NCBI GenBank assembly: GCA_963693305.1
Contig: OY855906.1
Span: 17,627,661 to 17,691,660 of the forward strand
Reading direction: 5' to 3'
Source: Meandrina meandrites
Taxonomy: Eukaryota > Cnidaria > Anthozoa > Scleractinia > Meandrinidae
Length of the DNA: 64,000 nucleotides
Within the stretch, counting starts at the first letter, position 1; each line of letters starts with the position of its first letter. Position numbers and translations under genes: made by a program. Below are positions 34,301 to 45,449 of the stretch, one piece after another. Below the pieces are notes generated by a model that was given only the letters and a program-made list of their open reading frames with translations, ran no database searches and had not been told where the DNA came from.

Positions 34301-37300
34301 ATGAATAATTATTAATTATATTATAAACCAGAGTTTATTGTGAAACATTCTGGGTGGGGGAGGCAGAAAGGGGGGCTGTCTCCATGCTTGTCTGACAGTT
34401 GTATAAATAAATATATATAAGTGGCATAAAATTGTCATCACTCAATTTGGGTTTTCTTGTCACTACAATGGGTATTTTTATTATAATATTTTTATTTGCC
34501 AGTTTTTGGGCTGCGTTGCCTGTCAGAATGTTACCACGACAGGGCTTCATTACAAATTTCTTGGATGACCACTGGTAGTAGTCCTGTTTTTTTTTCTTTG
34601 TCTTGAGCAAAGGTGGACTCAAATTCTTGGAAACACCTTTTCCCATCATCTCTCTTTTATTTGTCCATAGAAGATTTGTGAACCTTTTAATCAGTTAATA
34701 TATATAGTTTTAATTCATTTTTGCAAAATTGTAACAACAGTATAATAAAGATGATTGTCTTCTTGTCTTTCAACAACAAGGGTAAGGGTACATAAAATCA
34801 AATCATTTGTTTTAAATTGGGTTGAAATGCTGCTTCCCTGAGAGGTATTTAAGGTCTCTTTTTAGACAGTATCGAAACAATCTTTTAATTTAAACAAAGG
34901 TACCGGTATATTTAGTGTCAATAATAATATTTAAAATGATTGTTATAAATAGTCTCTTTTTCTCTTACCCTTTTTAGCTTGTAGACCGGCTCCATAAATA
35001 TGGGTTTTGCCTCTCAAAAACCATGAAATATACCATCCAGGAAGAGATTGGAGATCATTTCCTAGATCGTGCAGTTGAAATGTTAAAGGAAGGCAGAAAA
35101 TTTGCATTTGTTCTGGACAACATAGACTGGGATGTTCGGGTCCATGACATGCGTTCTGAGAATCAGAACAAAAGTGTCCATGCCGTAGCCACAAGTATAG
35201 TGTTCAGCCGCGTCACTTCTGATCACTTATCTGATGATGGTCCCAAGAGAAATCTGGCCGATTGTGAGATGAAAGACCTGCTCACCATAACTGACGAGGA
35301 AAAGCGGTGTACACGAGAGCGCTGCAAAATATTCATAGCCAGAATATTGTGTGAGTCATTGTCAGCTTTTGAGTTTCTCAAAGAAGTCCTGCCACCTCAT
35401 ACACCTTGCCAATATCAAGAGCAGATGAGTTCAAAGTCTGTTGTAGTTCCCCTACCGGTACTAATGAAGGACGAAAAGAAATATGCAGATCTCGTTGATG
35501 TATTGGATCAGCTTGAGGCTTGGTTACGAGAATTGTACACAAAAGCTGGCTGGTGTGTTCCTATTGAAGAAGAACATTTCCCACCCGGTCCACCAATAGC
35601 TGCCCCTTCTAGACCAGATCAGCCATTATCACATGTGCCGCCAGTGGCAATGCCCGATGATCCTTTGGCAAATGTCAAAATACCTTGTTTTGGTGACCAA
35701 CTTACAAGAGTGAGGCTGGCTGGTGCCAAAGATTTGAGAGCTGGAAGCCGTACCCCGCAAGATAGATTTGATCACCAAAAGAAGCTTTCTGAAGGTAAAC
35801 ACAATTAATGCTAAATTGGACGAGATTAGGCCAAAAAATCTCAAAAAAACTCCACAGCAATTCATTTAACAAGTTCTGATATTAAGGTCACAGGATTTTT
35901 TTAAATGATTCCTCTGTGTGGCTAAATATTTGATTGTCACCACTCTTGCATCAAAAAAATACAAACAAACAAAACGACGTCCCATCCACATCAGTTGGTG
36001 AAAGAGCCTGTAACATTTTCAAAAGTTTAAAATAAATAGAATCAGAAACTTTATACATTTTGTTTTCATTTTTTTAGGTTTAGAAAAATGGAAGATCTTG
36101 TTTACATTAAAGCATTTATACCTCTTGAAATACATTTACCTATCATTTTTAAAAATGAACTCTTTGAATTTAATTTTGGCTAGTCATCTGTCTGCTAAGT
36201 CCATAATGTAATCATCCCAATTTCCTGACTGTTAGTATTTTTATAAGCATTCCATGCTGATTGATTTTTTTTTTCAGCTTGTCTTCAAGAAGCTTTACAA
36301 GAACTCCGGAAGAGAAAACGGGACCCTGCGGTACTTTAGGGAGAAGCTCCAACGCAGAAATGTGACACAGGATGTCAAGCATTACGAAGATTGTGAGCAG
36401 CTTTTTATTAGTGTTGGCAGGAGCTTTACAATTGAGGCACTGATCCAGTTTTTCAATATGGAGAATAAAGATGGCCGTCCAACCAAAAACAGGCCCCCAT
36501 ATCATATCTTAGATGTGGGGGACCACAAAAGGCAGTATTTTCATTCTGTGTTGGACAAATTTATTGATCACTTTCTTTTACTGCCCAGCCCTGTTCCCAA
36601 CGGTGACGAGGATTTTAACCCTGAGGAGGATTTTGTTTCAAACTATTCTCTGTGCCTTCTTAAGTATTTTTTCATTCTTGTTGACTTCAAGGATGCAGTT
36701 AAAGAAGGAAATGGGGAGAGGCTTGCCACCCTTCACAAAGTCTTACTTCCCCATTTTAAGTCATTGCCTGGCTTTAATGCCTATGCAATAGAGATGCTAA
36801 TAAGTATTATTCAAAATGAGGTTTTTCTCAGTGATGCAGAAGCTCATAACTGTACATGGGCTTCCACTGCAAATTGGAAGGGTGGTGTAGGAAAGAACAT
36901 TGAGATTGATCTTTTTCAAGAAAATCGCAACAGAGATCTTAAGAAAGAAATCAAATCTATGGGTGCCAACAAGACGGATAAGGCAATCGATCGATCTAGT
37001 AGAGCGTCTGGGGGAGAAAGGCAAACTGTGGAGAACTTTGACAATCAGGTCAACAGAGGTATCCAAGCATCTTCCCACGGGCATCAATCTTCAGATGCAG
37101 ATGAAATGAAAGTGCTGGCAGACCTGAGAGTCCTAAAGCCATTTAACACAGTACCAGGTCGAAAGCATGACTCCTTTCAAGATATTATGGGTGACCCTTT
37201 GGCAACCCTTAACGAAGCCGAATTGGAGAAGTGGCTACGACGGCACAAGAGGAATCTGCTCCTGGATGCACCAATGTTTAATGATGAAGATGAGTCCTAA
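27646..37300 (+). CDS. Split gene: ZAD-like finger plus DUF6589-type protein
   Basis: Proposed exons: 27646-28077, 28213-28284, 33907-34262, 34978-35794 and 36278-37300, with GT..AG borders. Exon 1 has a ZAD-like pattern: CRLC, then LPHLLCRPCERRL and a helical tail. Exons 3-5 read like the cnidarian family with FVLDNIDWDVRVHDMR, then NKSVHAVATSIVF. The region with RNVTQDVKHYEDCEQLF and the C-terminus match my recollection of DUF6589 proteins, which are thought to be transposon-derived. Exons 1-3 join in phase. Exon 3 to 4 and exon 4 to 5 do not, so a small exon is unrecognised or lost and this copy may be decayed. Intron 2 is 5.6 kb because a CACTA-like element sits in it. Confidence 0.6.
28570..29150. 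repeat. Left subterminal TTTACG repeats
   Basis: Many degenerate copies in both orientations of TTTACG, GTAAAG and CTTTACGC. They mirror those at 33340-33810 and probably served as transposase binding sites. Confidence 0.75.
30306..30620. mobile_element. Foldback MITE
   Basis: Arms of about 70 bp, with TGACAAAATCATGTGTTG on the left and its complement on the right at about 30570. The interior repeats GGGACATGT-like text. Confidence 0.7.
31120..31232 (-). other. Ser/Asp-rich open frame
   Basis: On the minus strand an ATG near 31230 opens SSSDSSYDSSSDSEAAEVE, ending in an Asn run from a GTT microsatellite. It might be a first exon of a lost transposase gene; no splice partner was found. Low-complexity chance is equally possible. 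Confidence 0.2.
31263..31409. mobile_element. 147-bp foldback MITE
   Basis: GGCCCCAGTTGTTCAAAG and its complement bound it, and GGATAACGCTATCCACCGG repeats within. A fragment of the same family is near 41876. Confidence 0.85.
32160..32790. mobile_element. Foldback element with direct repeats in the loop
   Basis: Arms of about 190 bp (about 32160-32350 and 32615-32785) share CCTCTC-bearing text, CACTCATGGAGAGTAAAG and TGAGTCAAATGAGTCA-like text in opposite orientations. The loop has 4-5 imperfect copies of a TTGCGGTTAGTTCCACTC unit. Confidence 0.75.
33340..33810. repeat. Right subterminal TTTACG repeats
   Basis: Counterpart of the left cluster, with runs such as CGTAAAGACGTTCTTTACG. The clusters lie inward of the TIRs. 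Confidence 0.75.
34263..34977. other. Intron of the DUF6589-type gene
   Basis: AT-rich, ends in a clear polypyrimidine tract and TTTTTAG. It may hide a short exon because exon 3 ends in phase 2 and exon 4 reads in phase 0. The 104-codon minus frame at 34335-34649 has no domain. Confidence 0.5.
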
Positions 37301-38110
37301 ACTTTTGTGCCAGTTGTCTACAGCAACAGGGTCTACTGCCTTTAGAACAGTTGTCTTTCATATCGCCCAGCCTAGACAATCAAATAGATCCTAACAAAAA
37401 ATGCAATCAAACACAATCAAAGTTCAATAGCTTGTTTGGCCTTCCATTGGTTCAGCAATCAAACATAATCCAACAGCAACTTTTGGGTGAGTTCAATAAC
37501 TGAGTTCAGTTTCTGAAGTTATTTGACGTGATATGTTTTTTTTCTATCGGTCCAGTGTTTGATTCTGTCCAATAAAATAATCGTTCAATTTTCAAATGTT
37601 GGATTGTGTTGGATTGGCAACACATTTGGGTGAATTCAATTATGTTTAATTACCAAACCCAATCCAAATCAATTGAATGATTGGAGTCCGATGGATTGAG
37701 TTTGACTGTTGTTTGATTGACTTTGCTGGTATCTCAGAGTTGTAACAGAGCTACAGGTTAGAAAACCAGATTTGTGTTTTCCTTGGGAAATGGAAGTCTT
37801 TCCCAGAGCAAGGCTACTAAAGGCTTGCCCGTTTTGATCAGAGATAGGTAAATTTCGATGTTAGGTAATAATTTTATAGCGGCTGCGCGCAGACGCCTTT
37901 GCGGAAATAGGAGACGTCTAGCGCAGCGCGGGCTCATTTTTCCAGTAAAAGACAAAAAAAAAAAAAAAAAAAAAAGGGAAACAGGAATTAAAGTACACTT
38001 TTAATTGAATTGAATTTTTTCACTCCTTTGTAGGAATTTATTAACATGATATTTGATGTAGTTGTTTGTTGTCAGCGGCTGGAAATCAAGTCATATAGAT
38101 AACAACTGAA
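37301..38110. other. 3' flank of the split gene, repeat-rich
   Basis: 37376-37735 is dense in CAATCAAAC, CAATCCAA and TTGGATTG in both orientations, like a decayed foldback element. 37880-37932 has a GC-rich inverted stretch (GCGGCTGCGCGCAGACG). An A22 run lies at 37954-37975. Unit homology returns at about 38112. Confidence 0.5.
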
Positions 38111-38567
38111 TACCTCTAGATCGAGCTATGATCTACAAGAAATGTGCTAATGGTTTCCAGGTTTTCTTATATGCAGCATTAGCTTTTTAGGGCGCACCCT
38201 AAATGTCTTCTCAGCTTGGTGGAAAACAACAGGTCAAGGCCATTCTCTCTAGACAGGAACTGTTAAGGTATTCAGTGCAGTAACAATAGCAATAATGATT
38301 GTGAGTAGATTACCCCATAAAGAATTCAACAACAGCTGAAAAAATAAAGCTCTGACAAGTTGAAAAAGTAATTACAGCGATCTAAACGAACTTTTAAAAA
38401 ACGTTGTACTCATCGTTAAATATATACTTTGTACTATTCCACCTGCAGATTAACGCATTTTGAGATCTTCATTGATCAGTCTTTCTTTTCTTCTCAATTC
38501 CTTTGTTTCTTTTATCGGTCTTATGATCAAGTAATGACTGGTTAAAACTACGCGATAATTCATGTAA

Positions 38568-38649
38568 GGTAGCGTGGCCGAGTGGTCTAAGGCGCTGGTT
38601 TAAGGCACCAGTCTCTTCGGAGGCGTGGGTTCGAGTCCCACCGCTGCTA
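38568..38649 (+). tRNA. tRNA-Leu (AAG), first gene of unit 2
   Basis: Anticodon AAG at 38602-38604. The last acceptor base is T (CGCTGCT), so the first pair is G-U instead of G-C, which may weaken processing or charging. Terminator TTTT is at 38658-38661. Confidence 0.88.
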
Positions 38650-39215
38650 AGGTTCGCTTTTGCAGTAATTGAATAAAAAATGTAAAACATTTCGGAATGA
38701 GGTGTCAGGGAATTAACGTAAAATAATAAGTTGATTTCTTTTATTCACAAAACTACATTTCTACGGGCATCTTGGCAATTTAAATATTAAAAAAATTTTA
38801 GTTTTGTTTCAGAACTATCTGGCTAGATAATTAGAAGTATCTATTTCATATAAAAGGGCCTCCAAAGAGATTAACACCGAAATAATTTGCACGAAGTGGT
38901 TTATCAAGATAGAATAAGACCATTAACTTAAAAATAACAATTTTTGAAGGGTCAAGGATATCGATAATCCGGGATCGATAGTTACGTCCTACTAAGATTA
39001 AGATGGATAACGAATCAAAGCTTCACCAGGAATGACTTTTGAACAAGGCTGAACTTTACAAGAAAGTCTTTTAGATATGTACTTTAAAAAGCGGTTTTGA
39101 GATTGAAACACTTTTCCTTCATGATTTCTTAAGTTTTATTGGACTGAAACAACAGCGGGAAAAATTCCTCATAATAAAAATAAACCTGGTTATAGGTATT
39201 TAGCAGTACATGACC

Positions 39216-39297
39216 GGTAGCGTGGCCGAGTGGTCTAAGGCGCTGGTTTTAGGCACCAGTCTCTTCGGAGGCGTGGGTTCAAATCCCACCGCTGCCA
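39216..39297 (+). tRNA. tRNA-Leu (TAG), unit 2
   Basis: Intact counterpart of the SINE-split gene at 5765. Anticodon TAG is at 39250-39252, the T-loop is TTCAAAT and TTTT follows at 39307-39310. Confidence 0.94.
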
Positions 39298-39609
39298 CAG
39301 TCATCATTTTGTTGTGATTGCAAAAAATAATAGCAAACAGGAACTAGAACGTACTTAAACGGGCGAATACAACAGCTTCATTTTTTTACAGCGAAGGACC
39401 AAGATTTACCAGCCGTAACTGATCGCTCATCAGAAGTTTAAAGCAAAAGCTCACATTGACGAAGTTTAATTACTGGGAGCTTGACCGGGATCATAAGTAG
39501 CCAGGAAAGTATGCTCAGAGAGTTTTAACATGTGACACTCTTGTATGAACCTAAAAAATCCAGCCTGACACATTGTGTCCACCTAGAAACCCGACGATTT
39601 TTGGAAAGC

Positions 39610-39667
39610 TACCCTGCGAGCAGAGTCTTCTTCGATCTTCCTAGATTAAGATTCTGCTCGCAGGGTA
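39610..39667. mobile_element. 58-bp hAT-like mini-MITE
   Basis: TACCCTGCGAGCAGA and its complement bound a 28-bp centre. The 8-bp duplication TGGAAAGC flanks it (39602-39609 and 39668-39675). The same spot at 6472 in unit 1 is empty. An 8-bp duplication fits hAT elements. Confidence 0.85.
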
Positions 39668-39696
39668 TGGAAAGCAGATTTCCATCCGAAAATAAG

Positions 39697-39718
39697 CCCC
39701 CCCCCCCCCCCCCCCCCC
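39697..39718. repeat. Poly-C run of 22
   Basis: Expanded from a C-rich spot seen in the other spacers as CCCCTCCCCCTCC. Length may be unreliable in the assembly. Confidence 0.85.
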
Positions 39719-39901
39719 TCCGTGTATACACCCTCACCGAAATAAGTCCCATCTGAACGGAACTTTGAGCAAAATATAAACCGAGGGATTATTTTTGGAA
39801 TTTGACGGTAGGATTCTCAATAATTACATTGAGTTTTTGCGCTCTATTTTTAGTTTGAGATCGCTAACGTTTTTTGTTGTTGAGAGTATTTTGGCCGATT
39901 C

Positions 39902-39983
39902 GGTAGCGTGGCCGAGTGTTCTAAGGCGCTGGTTTAAGGCACCAGTCTCTTCGGAGGCGTGGGTTCGAATCCCACCGCTGCCA
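39902..39983 (+). tRNA. tRNA-Leu (AAG), D-loop variant
   Basis: Anticodon AAG at 39936-39938. The D-loop reads GAGTGTTC instead of GAGTGGTC, losing the conserved second G that pairs with C56 of the T-loop. Probably impaired. T5 is at 39992-39996. Confidence 0.85.
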
Positions 39984-40708
39984 TGGTCATATTTTTGTGG
40001 TGCTTGTGATAACAAATAATTTACAGGGAACTGGAACTTGCTTGTTTTCGCGAATACAACCACTTCAATTTTTTTTTTACACGAAAGGTTCAAGTTTTAC
40101 CGCCTTAACTGATCACTCTTCAGAAATTTCAAACGATAGCTCACTATTTATGACCGGGAAAAGATTTAGGACCGGGAACTTGACCGGGGGGCATGAGTCA
40201 GAGAGTTTTACCATGTGGCAGTCCATTCTCGTCCCCATAGCCCTTTTCGCTTCTCTTAGCCGACTGGGGCCGTTTGATTGTCTGATTGGCTGTTTGAAAC
40301 AAAGAAATCCTGAGCGGAAGTAAAAACCGCCATGACTGTCCAACAGAGTCTTTAGAAACATCACGACTGCATACATGAAGAGCGGAAGTCCTAGAATCTA
40401 GGACTGGAAATCCTGTGTACCCAGAACTCTTCGTTTCTCGTGCCAAGGTCCCGCCGGCTAAGAGAAGCGAAAAGGGCTATGGGGACGAGAATGGTGGCAG
40501 TCTTCTATGCACCAAAAAAAACTAGCGGGGGTCACATTCTGTCCATCTAGAAACCCGACGAGTTTGGAAAGCAAATTTCCATCAGAAAATAAGCCCCCCT
40601 CCTCCCTCCGTATAAGCCGAAATAAGCCCACCTGAAAGGGACGTTGAGTAAACCCAGGCATTATTTTTGTAATTGTTCGTTCTGTTTTAGAACAACCTTG
40701 GCAGATCT

Positions 40709-40790
40709 GGTAGCGTGGCCGAGTGGTCTAAGGCGCTGGTTTAAGGCACCAGTCTCTTCGGAGGCGTGGGTTCAAATCCCACCGCTGCCA
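40709..40790 (+). tRNA. tRNA-Leu (AAG), last gene of unit 2
   Basis: Full-length, all stems paired, anticodon AAG at 40743-40745, T-loop TTCAAAT, T5 at 40798-40802. It shows what was deleted at 7559. Confidence 0.94.
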
Positions 40791-41294
40791 AATTTACTTT
40801 TTCTTTTGCTATTATTGCCTTAAAAATACAAAACTTAGATGTGTGAACTGTAATGCGAACAGTTATGGGTAAGCAGGGGTGGCGAGTGGCGATTTCTGGA
40901 CAACATGGGCTACGTTTGTTCATGGTGCTCGCCCTTTCTCCGTGCTCTGGGTTCTCCGGTAGCGTGCTCTATCGAGCTGTGTTTATACGAGGGAAACTGA
41001 TAAGCACAAAACAACCGAAAGACTAGCTCGAGGCGATAGCCTTGAGCAACTCTAGTTTCTCGAGTGCTTTGCAGACCTACAAAGTGAACCCATAACTCAA
41101 TAGTACAGTTTGCGACGTTTACCTGATTAGTTAATTGCTTATAGTTTATAAGTTAACATCAACACGTTAGAGTAAAAGAGGTCCTTTTTAGTGGTGTATT
41201 CTTTTAAATAGGTGGACATTTTCCTAACATATCTTAATATATCACCACGAAACCCTTTCTGAGGTGTATACACAGGTGTATACACAACAACTAT

Positions 41295-41689
41295 GTAGAC
41301 ACGGACCCTACAACCTAAGAGGACACCTAAAAGCGGTTGTCCCACGATTTTCAACGTCATTTTTAAAGAACTCAATCCGGTACAGAGGTGCAGTCTTATG
41401 GAATTTTGTGTCATGCTATTTTAATAACGCTACCAACCACAAGCAGTTTTGCAAAAAAGCGAGAATAGACCCCATATTTAAAAAACTTAATCGATCCAGA
41501 CAACTCCGAAACACATGAGTGATTTTCAATTTTAAATCTTAATCTTATTAAAACATAATATCGTTTAATTTAGTTTATCACAATGTAATATTAAATCTTT
41601 CTTAGGTAGGTAGATAGTCACACGACCCCTCAAGCATGTATTTGCTTTAAAACAGATCGTGGTTAAATAAAGGTTTATTATTATTATTA
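41295..41689 (+). mobile_element. CR1/L2-like LINE 3' end
   Basis: Carries the last 75 codons of a LINE ORF2 (YNLRGHLK, then SIRYRGAVLWN, to TGA at 41516-41518), an AT-rich UTR, AATAAA near 41666 and a TTA-repeat tail. Interrupts unit text that runs ACAACTATTTAAACTG at 15340. Confidence 0.8.
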
Positions 41690-42073
41690 GAAATGCAAAA
41701 AGGTCAAAGAATAGAAAACTGTTCTTTAAACGTCATTTCAAAATCGAATAGTGCCGTGTCCGTAAAACGATTTCGTAGCACTTCTTTAGTCTCGAACTGC
41801 ATGGGAAACTGTAGACCTGCTCCAAGTTTACAATTCATAAATATTGCGCCATGTTTGCAACTGGACTTGGTTCAGTCAAAGGGCGGATAACGCTATTCAC
41901 TCGCTGGGTGATAGCGTCACTCTCTGTGAGAAGAACCAGAACTGACGAAAGTCTAAAAGCATGAAGCTCTCCTACAGTGAGAGCCGGTCCAAAAGAAATT
42001 GCGTGATCGTTTAACATCCAAACGGGTCCGGGGCATGTTAATTCTCCCGGAAAATTTTTACTGTTTGCTAGCC

Positions 42074-42252
42074 ACCCAATCCTTTCTTGCTCTAAATCCG
42101 TCTCTGAGATTGAAGAAATTTTAGCAAGGTAGATGTTCTTTCGTATCCTTTTTTAGTTCTCACTTGAAAGTGGCCGAATTTTTGGCTTTAGGCGGCGTTT
42201 TAGATTTTTTTCTAGATACCAAACTGAAAATAACAACATAAAGGGAAAAAAT
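42074..42252. repeat. Start of unit 3 leader
   Basis: Matches bases 1-180. Ends in GGGAAAAAAT where the 9.3-kb element enters. Confidence 0.85.
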
Positions 42253-42313
42253 CGAGTGTAGGTTTTTGTCGAGTGTCGAGGGTCGAGGGTAAAATGTCGA
42301 GGGTTCATTAAAA
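42253..42313 (+). repeat. Left terminal inverted repeat
   Basis: 61 bp, ending TTCATTAAAA. Contains four GTCGAG motifs, three of them GTCGAGGG, and one GTAAAAT spacer. Confidence 0.9.
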
Positions 42314-42596
42314 GATGTCGTCTGATTATCTATTATCTTTTTTGTTTATATTTTCATATTATTGTTTTATTTTTTCCGCAAGATTTCCCGCCTTTTTCGA
42401 TAAGATCTTACAGACTGAAATGAGCGGATGTTAGTTGGCGCGTTTCCTCTCACTTCAGCGATCGTATTTCACTTGCACTGTCACGTCTCACTTGCGCGTT
42501 TCTTAGTTGTACGTGGAACACGAAGTGGGAGTATTTCTGACAGTATTCTCCTGTCACAGTACAGTTTGTCGAGTTGTCTCATGTACGGTGTTAGAA

Positions 42597-42752
42597 ATGG
42601 AAAGCAAATTAGAACAGCTAGGATTTGAAGTATCATTTAATCCGCCAGGGGACGGGGATTGTTTTTATTCCTCGGCTGCAAAGGCGCTGGGAATTCCGTC
42701 GCAGACGCTGAAGAATGTAGTCTTCGACTACCTAAGGAATCACCAATTTGAC
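42597..42752 (+). CDS. OTU-like cysteine protease, first exon
   Basis: A 52-codon exon from ATG 42597 to the donor GAC|GTGAGT. GDGDCFYSSAA at residues 18-28 is the OTU deubiquitinase nucleophile motif, with Cys at residue 22. The preceding residues (LGFEVSFNPPG) and the following helix fit the family. The His-containing end was not found with confidence. A short open piece with VPLIVYEPRG near 44033-44098 might be a later exon. Such a protease would cut ubiquitin-like conjugates; its role for the element is unknown. Confidence 0.6.
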
Positions 42753-43085
42753 GTGAGTATTTATAGCTTACTCTGGTACGATAAAGATAAGTCTGTTTTG
42801 TCAAGTGACAGCGATCAGTTATAGAATATGAAGTTGTCGTATAAAGTATAAAGATGTTTTCTTCTTTTGTTAGCCAGCAATGCATGCGGTTGTTGATATT
42901 TCGAACGGATCAAGGGCACCCAACGGAATATTTCGGTAAAATATCTGTTCGGATGGAAGGTCGCCTAAGAATTTCGAAATTTTTTCCCAGCGACGCTCTA
43001 GACTTCTCAAATTTTTTCGGAAAACCATAAAGTTTCCCTAGAATTTTCGGAATTGATGTGCTCACTTTTATCATGTCCCATAATT

Positions 43086-43271
43086 GGCCGTTTTTATACT
43101 AGAGACGCGTTACCCGTCTGGACGAGGTTGGGCAAACATTTTGCAAACCGTCCGGTTATCCGTCTCTAGTATAAAGACGGGCGCAAGACGCGTTACCCGT
43201 CTGGATGAGCTACTTTTGGAAATCCGTCGTTCAGGACGCATTTCCAAAAGTAGCTCGTCTAGACAGGTAAC

Positions 43272-43302
<31 letters not shown>

Positions 43303-43377
43303 GATAACCGGACGATTTGCAAAATGTTTGCCGAAACTCGTCCAGACGGGTAACGCGTCTCTAGTATAAAAACGGCC
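43086..43377. mobile_element. 292-bp near-perfect palindrome MITE
   Basis: The two halves read GGCCGTTTTTATACTAGAGA outward in both directions, meeting at GTCGTTCAGGACG. ATT flanks both sides (43083-43085 and 43378-43380). It gives rise to two mirror-image 89-codon frames that are not genes. Confidence 0.9.
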
Positions 43378-43380
43378 ATT

Positions 43381-45449
43381 TTCGGACGGTTTTGTTTGTT
43401 CTCTAAAATTTTCGTTTGGCTTAATTATTCCAAAAGCTGCTAAAAGTTTCGGTGAGCATTAGAGGTAATCAGGAATGTACGTGAACCTAATGAAAGATAA
43501 AGGCAATTGAGGTGATTGAGTTCAGCATTAGCCTACTTATCAGATTATTGGAGAAGTTATTTTTGTGGTCAGAGCATCTAAAACGATCAAATTATTCGGT
43601 TTTGACCGTAAAACTGATTCCTACGCCAACAACAATCCCTTGATCGTACTCGATCCTGTCGTATAATTTACACCCCCTAACGTTTTCGGATGAATAGGTT
43701 TAACGCCTATAATATTCGGATAAACATTTATATTGCCTAGTATTTTCGCGAAATTTCGATAGGCACACGTATAACGAAAAACTTCCCCTAAAATTTTCTA
43801 GTGAAAATATGGTCTCTCAGTGTCCTCGAACTTTCGACAAGATCCATCAGGATAGCTAAAACTTTCGGATGACTCAAAAAAGGACCCTAGAATTTTCGAA
43901 ACGACGAAAGTTCCCCTTAAATATCCGAACAGATTAATATTTTTTAGGGCATCTCCAAATTAACTAAAAAGCCTTCTAGAACATAGAGAAATCCATTTAC
44001 GACACTTCTGACGTCTTTGGAAAGATTCGGTCGTTGGGTGCCCCTGATAGTGTATGAGCCAAGGGGGGTTGTCGGTACCATATTGATGGACAAAGAATGA
44101 TGTGATTTTTCTTAATGTACTTCACCTATAGTTTAAAAATATGTGTGATAGCATTATTCAAAGTGTCATATTCTGTGTTTTTAGGGGGGGAGGGGTGTGT
44201 CGTATTTTGCCCGATGGTGTTTTGTAATTCTCCTTCAACAGGTGCCTGGAATCTCTGTAAATATGTATAATAATACGTTACAAACATTACTTTTGATATG
44301 AATTTCAGGTTGACGCTACGCAATTATTTAAGAAATTATTTGTAGTCATCATTTACCTTAGGGGGTGGGGGTGGGGGAAAATTATTGCATGTAAATTTTG
44401 GATTCAGTCCCAAAACAAAAATTATTATTTGGAAACAAGATAACAGTTACAATGTTTTTGTATAATAAAATTGTTTTTCCGGCCCAAGCAGAATGTTCTT
44501 GTGTTTTTTCTGCCGTTGGTAGGCTGAAAATATTCTTGCGGATATTCTACAAATAATTAACACACATAATAACAATCTTTTCTAAATCTCTGCTTTGGTT
44601 TTAGTTTTAGAATTTATTCTCAGAATTTTGCAATTTTCAGCCTCAATATTCTTATGAAATAAATTCTTGTAGAAAAAAGAGTGCAAGAACCACTTTTTTC
44701 TCTTTTCCTGGGCTACCTGTGTGGTTTTTTGTAAGTTGAGCCTTCAGTACCAACTGCTGACTTCGTCCAGTGAGCTTTCTTTGAAGCTGAGGTAAGTTTT
44801 AAGTTCATATTTTTGCATCGTTGCGCTTCAAAATGAATAGTTTACACTAAAAAGATTAATTTTTACCTTATGTAGAAGCTTCTTAACCGTTTGTATTCCA
44901 AAAAACGAGATTTCAGACAATATTTTCGTCTCTTTAATATCTGTAAGTATTCAAGATGGCGGCCACAAACTGAATGTGATTTGTACGCTTTTTATATCCA
45001 TACTTTCGCATTGTTGCACCTGAAAATGAATGTTTTACACTACAAAGATTAATTTTGATCTTCGGCAGAAGCTTTTTATCCGTTCATCTTCCTAATAGAA
45101 GGAGCTTTTAGACAATATTTTCGTCTCTTTGATAATTGTAAAATTTCAAGATGGCGGCCATAAATTGAATAAGATTTTTAATCCTTTTTTTGATATGTAC
45201 CCTAGAGCTTCTGTTCATCGAAAAATATCACCTTATGATTGCATCTGCCTAAGTGATAATTAAGGGCAAACGCCCGGTGAATACGGCATGTTTTGTTTTT
45301 GAATTATGCCAGAAACTTGCTATTTTTCTAGTGACATAGTTTACTAGTCATCCTAGGAAATATTACAAAACGAATTATTTATGCTTTGGCCTGAAATATA
45401 GGCTTTATCTCTTTTTTATTCGACTTATACAGTCAATGTCAGCAACCAC
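43381..45449. other. Non-coding part of the 9.3-kb element
   Basis: AT-rich with no clear gene. 44808-45180 holds two tandem, diverged copies of about 190 bp, each containing GACAATATTTTCGTCTCTTT and CAAGATGGCGGCCA. CAAGATGGCGGC resembles a YY1-type site, so this could be promoter sequence for the nuclease gene 270 bp downstream (inference). Confidence 0.5.

Larger units (their letters stand above)
38112..42073. repeat. Unit 2 tRNA segment and tail
   Basis: Backbone of unit 2 after the split gene. It matches 3200-4256 and 5262-7727 of unit 1, with tRNAs at 38568, 39216, 39902 and 40709, so the counterparts of the unit-1 genes at 4860 and 5765 are reduced to one TAG gene. The MULE-like MITE is present as a deleted copy at about 40219-40494. 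The tail matches 14986-15345 and is ended by a LINE fragment. 41690-42073 is unrecognised. Confidence 0.7.

Noticed and set aside
43084..43379. Two opposing 89-codon frames with almost the same protein
   Set aside because: They come from the two arms of the 292-bp palindrome.
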